The translations under genes and the position numbers were made by a program. A stretch of DNA of 5,229 bases from NCBI GenBank assembly GCA_030040295.1, contig JASHTZ010000515.1:1-5229 (forward strand). Reading direction: 5' to 3'. The DNA comes from Terriglobia bacterium (GTDB taxonomy: Bacteria; Acidobacteriota; Terriglobia; UBA7540). The first letter of the stretch is position 1, and each line of letters opens with the position of its first letter. The notes beneath the pieces were generated by a model. That model was not told the DNA's origin and ran no database searches. It saw only the letters and a list, made by a program, of their open reading frames with translations. Below, piece by piece: positions 4,511 to 5,229 of the stretch.

Positions 4511-5229
4511 TTGGAATTCTCGAAAAGCCAGCCGGCGCTTCGGCGCGAATTGGGATTGGTGCAGGCCACGGCGCTCGCCATTACCGACATGGTGGGCATC
4601 GGCCCGTACATCACCATTCCACTGCTGCTGGCCACGATGGGCGGTCCGCACGCGATGCTGGGCTGGCTGGTGGGAGCGGCGCTGGCCTTTTGCGACGGTC
4701 TGGTTTGGGCGGAATTGGGCGCCGCGCTGCCCAAAGCCGGCGGAAGTTATAACTACCTGCGCGAAGCCTATGGCCCGCACAGCGTGGGGCGCTGGCTTTC
4801 CTTCCTGATGGTCTGGCAGATCATTTTTTCCGCCCCGCTCTCGGTGGCCAGCGGCAGCATCGGCTTCGCGGATTACTTGCACTACCTCGCGCCCGGGCTT
4901 TCCCCTTGGGAAATTCGCGCCGTCGCCGCGGCCTTTCCCCTGCTGCTCGTGGCGATGCTCTACAGACGCATCGGCGCGATTGGCAATCTCTCCGTGGTGC
5001 TGGCGATTGGCGTCATGATCGGCGGATTGTGGATTGCCCTTTCCGGCATTCCGCACCTGAGCGCCACGCGCCTGCTGGGTTTTCCACCAGGCGCATTTCA
5101 CCTGGACATGATTTTCTGGGTGGGGCTGGGCCATGCCACGCTTTACGCACTCTACGACTACTTCGGTTACTACAACGTGTGCTATCTGGCGGAAGAGATT
5201 CGCGAACCCGGGCGGGTGATTCCCCGCGC
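4511..5229 (+). CDS. APC-superfamily amino-acid permease, N-terminal part
   Basis: The open frame runs off the right edge after 239 codons, about half of a typical 12-helix transporter. It starts at TTG 4511, the first codon able to initiate after the in-frame TGA, with AGGTGAGGA (4502-4510) directly upstream as ribosome-binding site. Helix 1 carries the unwound substrate motif V28-G-I-G-P32. Helix 2 ends in E68-L-G-A-A-L-P74 with A76-G-G-S-Y-N-Y82, the APC signature for loop 2-3. Hydrophobic helices follow at about 96-120, 135-151, 157-178 and 196-215. E228-E-I-R-E-P-G-R-V-I-P-R239 is the conserved cytoplasmic loop after helix 6. Such proteins import amino acids or polyamines by proton or sodium symport or by exchange; the substrate is unknown. 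Its position third in a sigma/anti-sigma operon suggests it is controlled by, or signals to, that module. Confidence 0.88.
   Translation, partial: MEFSKSQPALRRELGLVQATALAITDMVGIGPYITIPLLLATMGGPHAMLGWLVGAALAFCDGLVWAELGAALPKAGGSYNYLREAYGPHSVGRWLSFLMVWQIIFSAPLSVASGSIGFADYLHYLAPGLSPWEIRAVAAAFPLLLVAMLYRRIGAIGNLSVVLAIGVMIGGLWIALSGIPHLSATRLLGFPPGAFHLDMIFWVGLGHATLYALYDYFGYYNVCYLAEEIREPGRVIPR

Noticed and set aside
4280..5134. Open frame of 284 codons on the minus strand opposite the anti-sigma and permease genes
   Set aside because: Its composition (many Arg, Gln, His) is typical of an antisense shadow, and the plus strand holds well-supported genes.

Overview
The window is about 5.2 kb of GC-rich bacterial DNA. 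Three traits suggest an Acidobacteriota genome: Tat-exported Gfo/Idh/MocA-type proteins beside a CBM9-like protein, a GNAT protein of the diamine-acetyltransferase (SSAT) type, and an ECF sigma factor followed by a zinc-binding anti-sigma domain. This assignment is an inference from gene style and is not proven; Verrucomicrobiota or Planctomycetota are less likely alternatives.

Layout. (1) 1-80, minus strand: the first 26 codons of a Tat-signal protein that runs off the left edge, with a good sigma70-type promoter at 107-135. (2) 168-674, plus: an SSAT-like GNAT acetyltransferase with a -10 box placed as for a leaderless mRNA. (3) 650-754: a repeat element between the convergent GNAT and CBM9 genes. 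Its core is two inverted 24-nt REP-like units (REPIN-like) and it has longer outer arms; it supplies the last residues and the stop codon of the GNAT gene. (4) 791-1651, minus: a CBM9-like carbohydrate-binding protein. (5) 1774-3126, plus: a Tat-signal Gfo/Idh/MocA oxidoreductase, divergent from the CBM9 gene. (6) 3127-3560: a long intergenic stretch with a terminator-like hairpin, two very small ORFs, an AT-rich inverted repeat and a candidate promoter. (7) 3561-5229, plus: a tight operon of an ECF-type sigma factor, a small zinc-binding anti-sigma domain protein, and an APC-superfamily amino-acid permease cut by the right edge.

How the genes may work together. The left and middle genes fit sugar or glycan handling outside the cytoplasm: a Tat-exported oxidoreductase, a carbohydrate-binding protein and a second Tat protein. 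The right-hand operon is a regulatory module tied to a transporter. The anti-sigma gene overlaps the sigma gene, ends before any membrane segment, and is separated from the permease by one in-frame TGA plus one codon. Anti-sigma domain and permease therefore share a reading frame, which raises the possibility of a permease-linked anti-sigma protein. This is the most interesting part of the window.
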